Shown here: one piece after another, positions 6,442 through 7,239 of the stretch
How positions within the stretch are numbered: position 1 is the first letter of the stretch
Layout of the letters: the number at the start of each line of letters is the position of its first letter
NCBI GenBank assembly: GCA_035518875.1
Contig: DATIXD010000220.1
Location: 1 to 7,239 of the forward strand
DNA length: 7,239 nt
DNA from: DATIXD01 sp035518875
Lineage (GTDB): Bacteria > Pseudomonadota > Gammaproteobacteria > Methylococcales > Methylococcaceae
Reading direction: 5' to 3'
Translations under genes and position numbers: made by a program
Notes under the pieces: generated by a model
The model's database searches: none
What the model was told of the DNA's origin: nothing
The model's input: the letters and a program-made list of their open reading frames with translations, nothing else

Positions 6442-7239
6442 TCAGAGACCCGGGCGGAGCGGGGTGGGCGACATGACTGAAGCGGCCGGACGGTGCGCGC
6501 CGCGGATGTTTTGTTGCAGCACGAGCAAAGGATCGTCCGTGGTGCGGCAGGCAATGAAGCGCATGGCGTGTTGACGCGCCAGGTTTTCCATTGCCGCCAG
6601 ACGCTGCGCGAAACGGTTCGCATAGACGGTAGAGGCGGCTGGCGAGGCGTCCATGGACAACTCCCGGACGCCATCGCCGAAACGGTAACGGCCGCTCGAA
6701 GGCAATTGCCGCTCCAGGGGATCGTGGATAAAAACCAGCGTTACGTCGCAATGCTTACGCAGACGAAGCAGGCTGGATTCGCCTGCGGCAGTCAGTCTTC
6801 TGAAATCGCTGAAAATGAACACCAGACTACCGGGACGGGCGTGATGAACGAGACGCGCGAGCGCATTCTCAAAGCCGATTTCCCTCGGCTCGTACAAGCT
6901 GGCCGGGGGCTCGACATCCACCAGCTTTTGCAAAAGGCGAAGTACCGCCCGGCGGCCGTGTTCGGGCCTCAATTCGCGGCTATGGTCCTCCGAAAAAATC
7001 TGTCCGCCGACACGGTCGCCGTGGCGCTGGGCGCTCCAGGCGACAATCGCGGCGAGGCGGGCCGCCATGACAGATTTGAACACGCCACGCGTGGCGAAAA
7101 ACATCGGCGCGCGGGCGTCCACCGCTAGGAACACCGGCCGCTCACGCTCCTCCCGAAACAGCTTGGTGTGAGTCTTGCCGGTGCGGGCGGTCACGCGCCA
7201 GTCAAGATTGCGGATGTCGTCGCCGGGCGTATAAGGACG
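6442..7239 (-). CDS. DUF58 domain protein, C-terminal part (start lies beyond right edge)
   Basis: The last 265 residues are visible. The frame is open through the right edge; a GTG at 7194 is internal, not a start, because conserved sequence continues before it. The visible part opens with YTPGDDIRNLDWRVTART, the hallmark DUF58 motif, then KLFREERERPVFLAVD and a degenerate VWA-like fold: MFFATRGVFKSVMAARLAA, GDRVGGQIF and SLVFIFSDF. DUF58 proteins (about 300-430 residues) are usually encoded directly after a moxR AAA+ ATPase and are thought to be its partner. The VWA aspartate is kept (VDAR), but the DxSxS serines are not seen, so metal binding is doubtful. It is the first visible gene of the Bat operon; the promoter and moxR should lie to the right. 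Confidence 0.93.
   Translation of the reverse strand, partial: RPYTPGDDIRNLDWRVTARTGKTHTKLFREERERPVFLAVDARAPMFFATRGVFKSVMAARLAAIVAWSAQRHGDRVGGQIFSEDHSRELRPEHGRRAVLRLLQKLVDVEPPASLYEPREIGFENALARLVHHARPGSLVFIFSDFRRLTAAGESSLLRLRKHCDVTLVFIHDPLERQLPSSGRYRFGDGVRELSMDASPAASTVYANRFAQRLAAMENLARQHAMRFIACRTTDDPLLVLQQNIRGAHRPAASVMSPTPLRPGL

Noticed and set aside
5943..6674. N-terminal extension of the batA frame
   Set aside because: This part overlaps DUF4381 and the end of DUF58, has Arg/Ala-rich junk composition, and true BatA similarity begins at MIEWAWPW (ATG 5942).
1..7239. CRISPR arrays, tRNA/rRNA genes, insertion sequences
   Set aside because: No regularly spaced repeats, cloverleaf or rRNA-like sequence, transposase reading frame or terminal inverted repeats were seen.

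Overview
The window looks like a chromosomal segment from a moderately GC-rich gammaproteobacterium. The evidence is a type IV pilus-type pseudopilin, a CRP-like palindrome, and a Bat locus of the proteobacterial layout (DUF58, DUF4381, BatA, fused BatB/BatC, BatD). A DUF29 remnant would suit a methanotroph of the Methylococcales, but that placement is only a guess.

Layout. Positions 1-454 (minus) hold the N-terminal part of a GspH/FimT-family minor pseudopilin that runs off the left edge. Positions 455-1061 are gene-poor. They contain a 16-bp CRP/Vfr-like palindrome (529-544) upstream of the pseudopilin and a short decayed DUF29 gene (907-1032, plus). Positions 1062-1271 (plus) encode an unrecognised 69-residue two-helix membrane protein that converges on the Bat operon, with 18 bases between the two stop codons. 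From 1290 to the right edge everything is on the minus strand and forms one tightly packed operon. In transcription order it is: the C-terminal part of a DUF58 protein (6442-7239, cut by the right edge), a DUF4381 membrane protein (5939-6436), BatA (4962-5942), a BatB-BatC fusion (3116-4915) and BatD (1290-3113). The gene for the MoxR-type AAA+ ATPase that normally heads such operons would lie just beyond the right edge.

How the genes work together. In this family MoxR, DUF58, two membrane-anchored VWA proteins, a TPR module and the large periplasmic BatD are thought to form an envelope complex for stress tolerance or for assembling or maturing other proteins. Its exact substrate is not established in most bacteria. 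Start/stop spacing (5 nt, a 4-nt ATGA overlap, 46 nt, 2 nt) indicates translational coupling and stoichiometric expression.

I did not find a clearly new system. The observations most worth a second look are the degenerate metal-binding (MIDAS) site in BatB beside an intact one in BatA, the CRP-like operator by the pseudopilin, the DUF29 remnant, and the uncharacterised small membrane protein.
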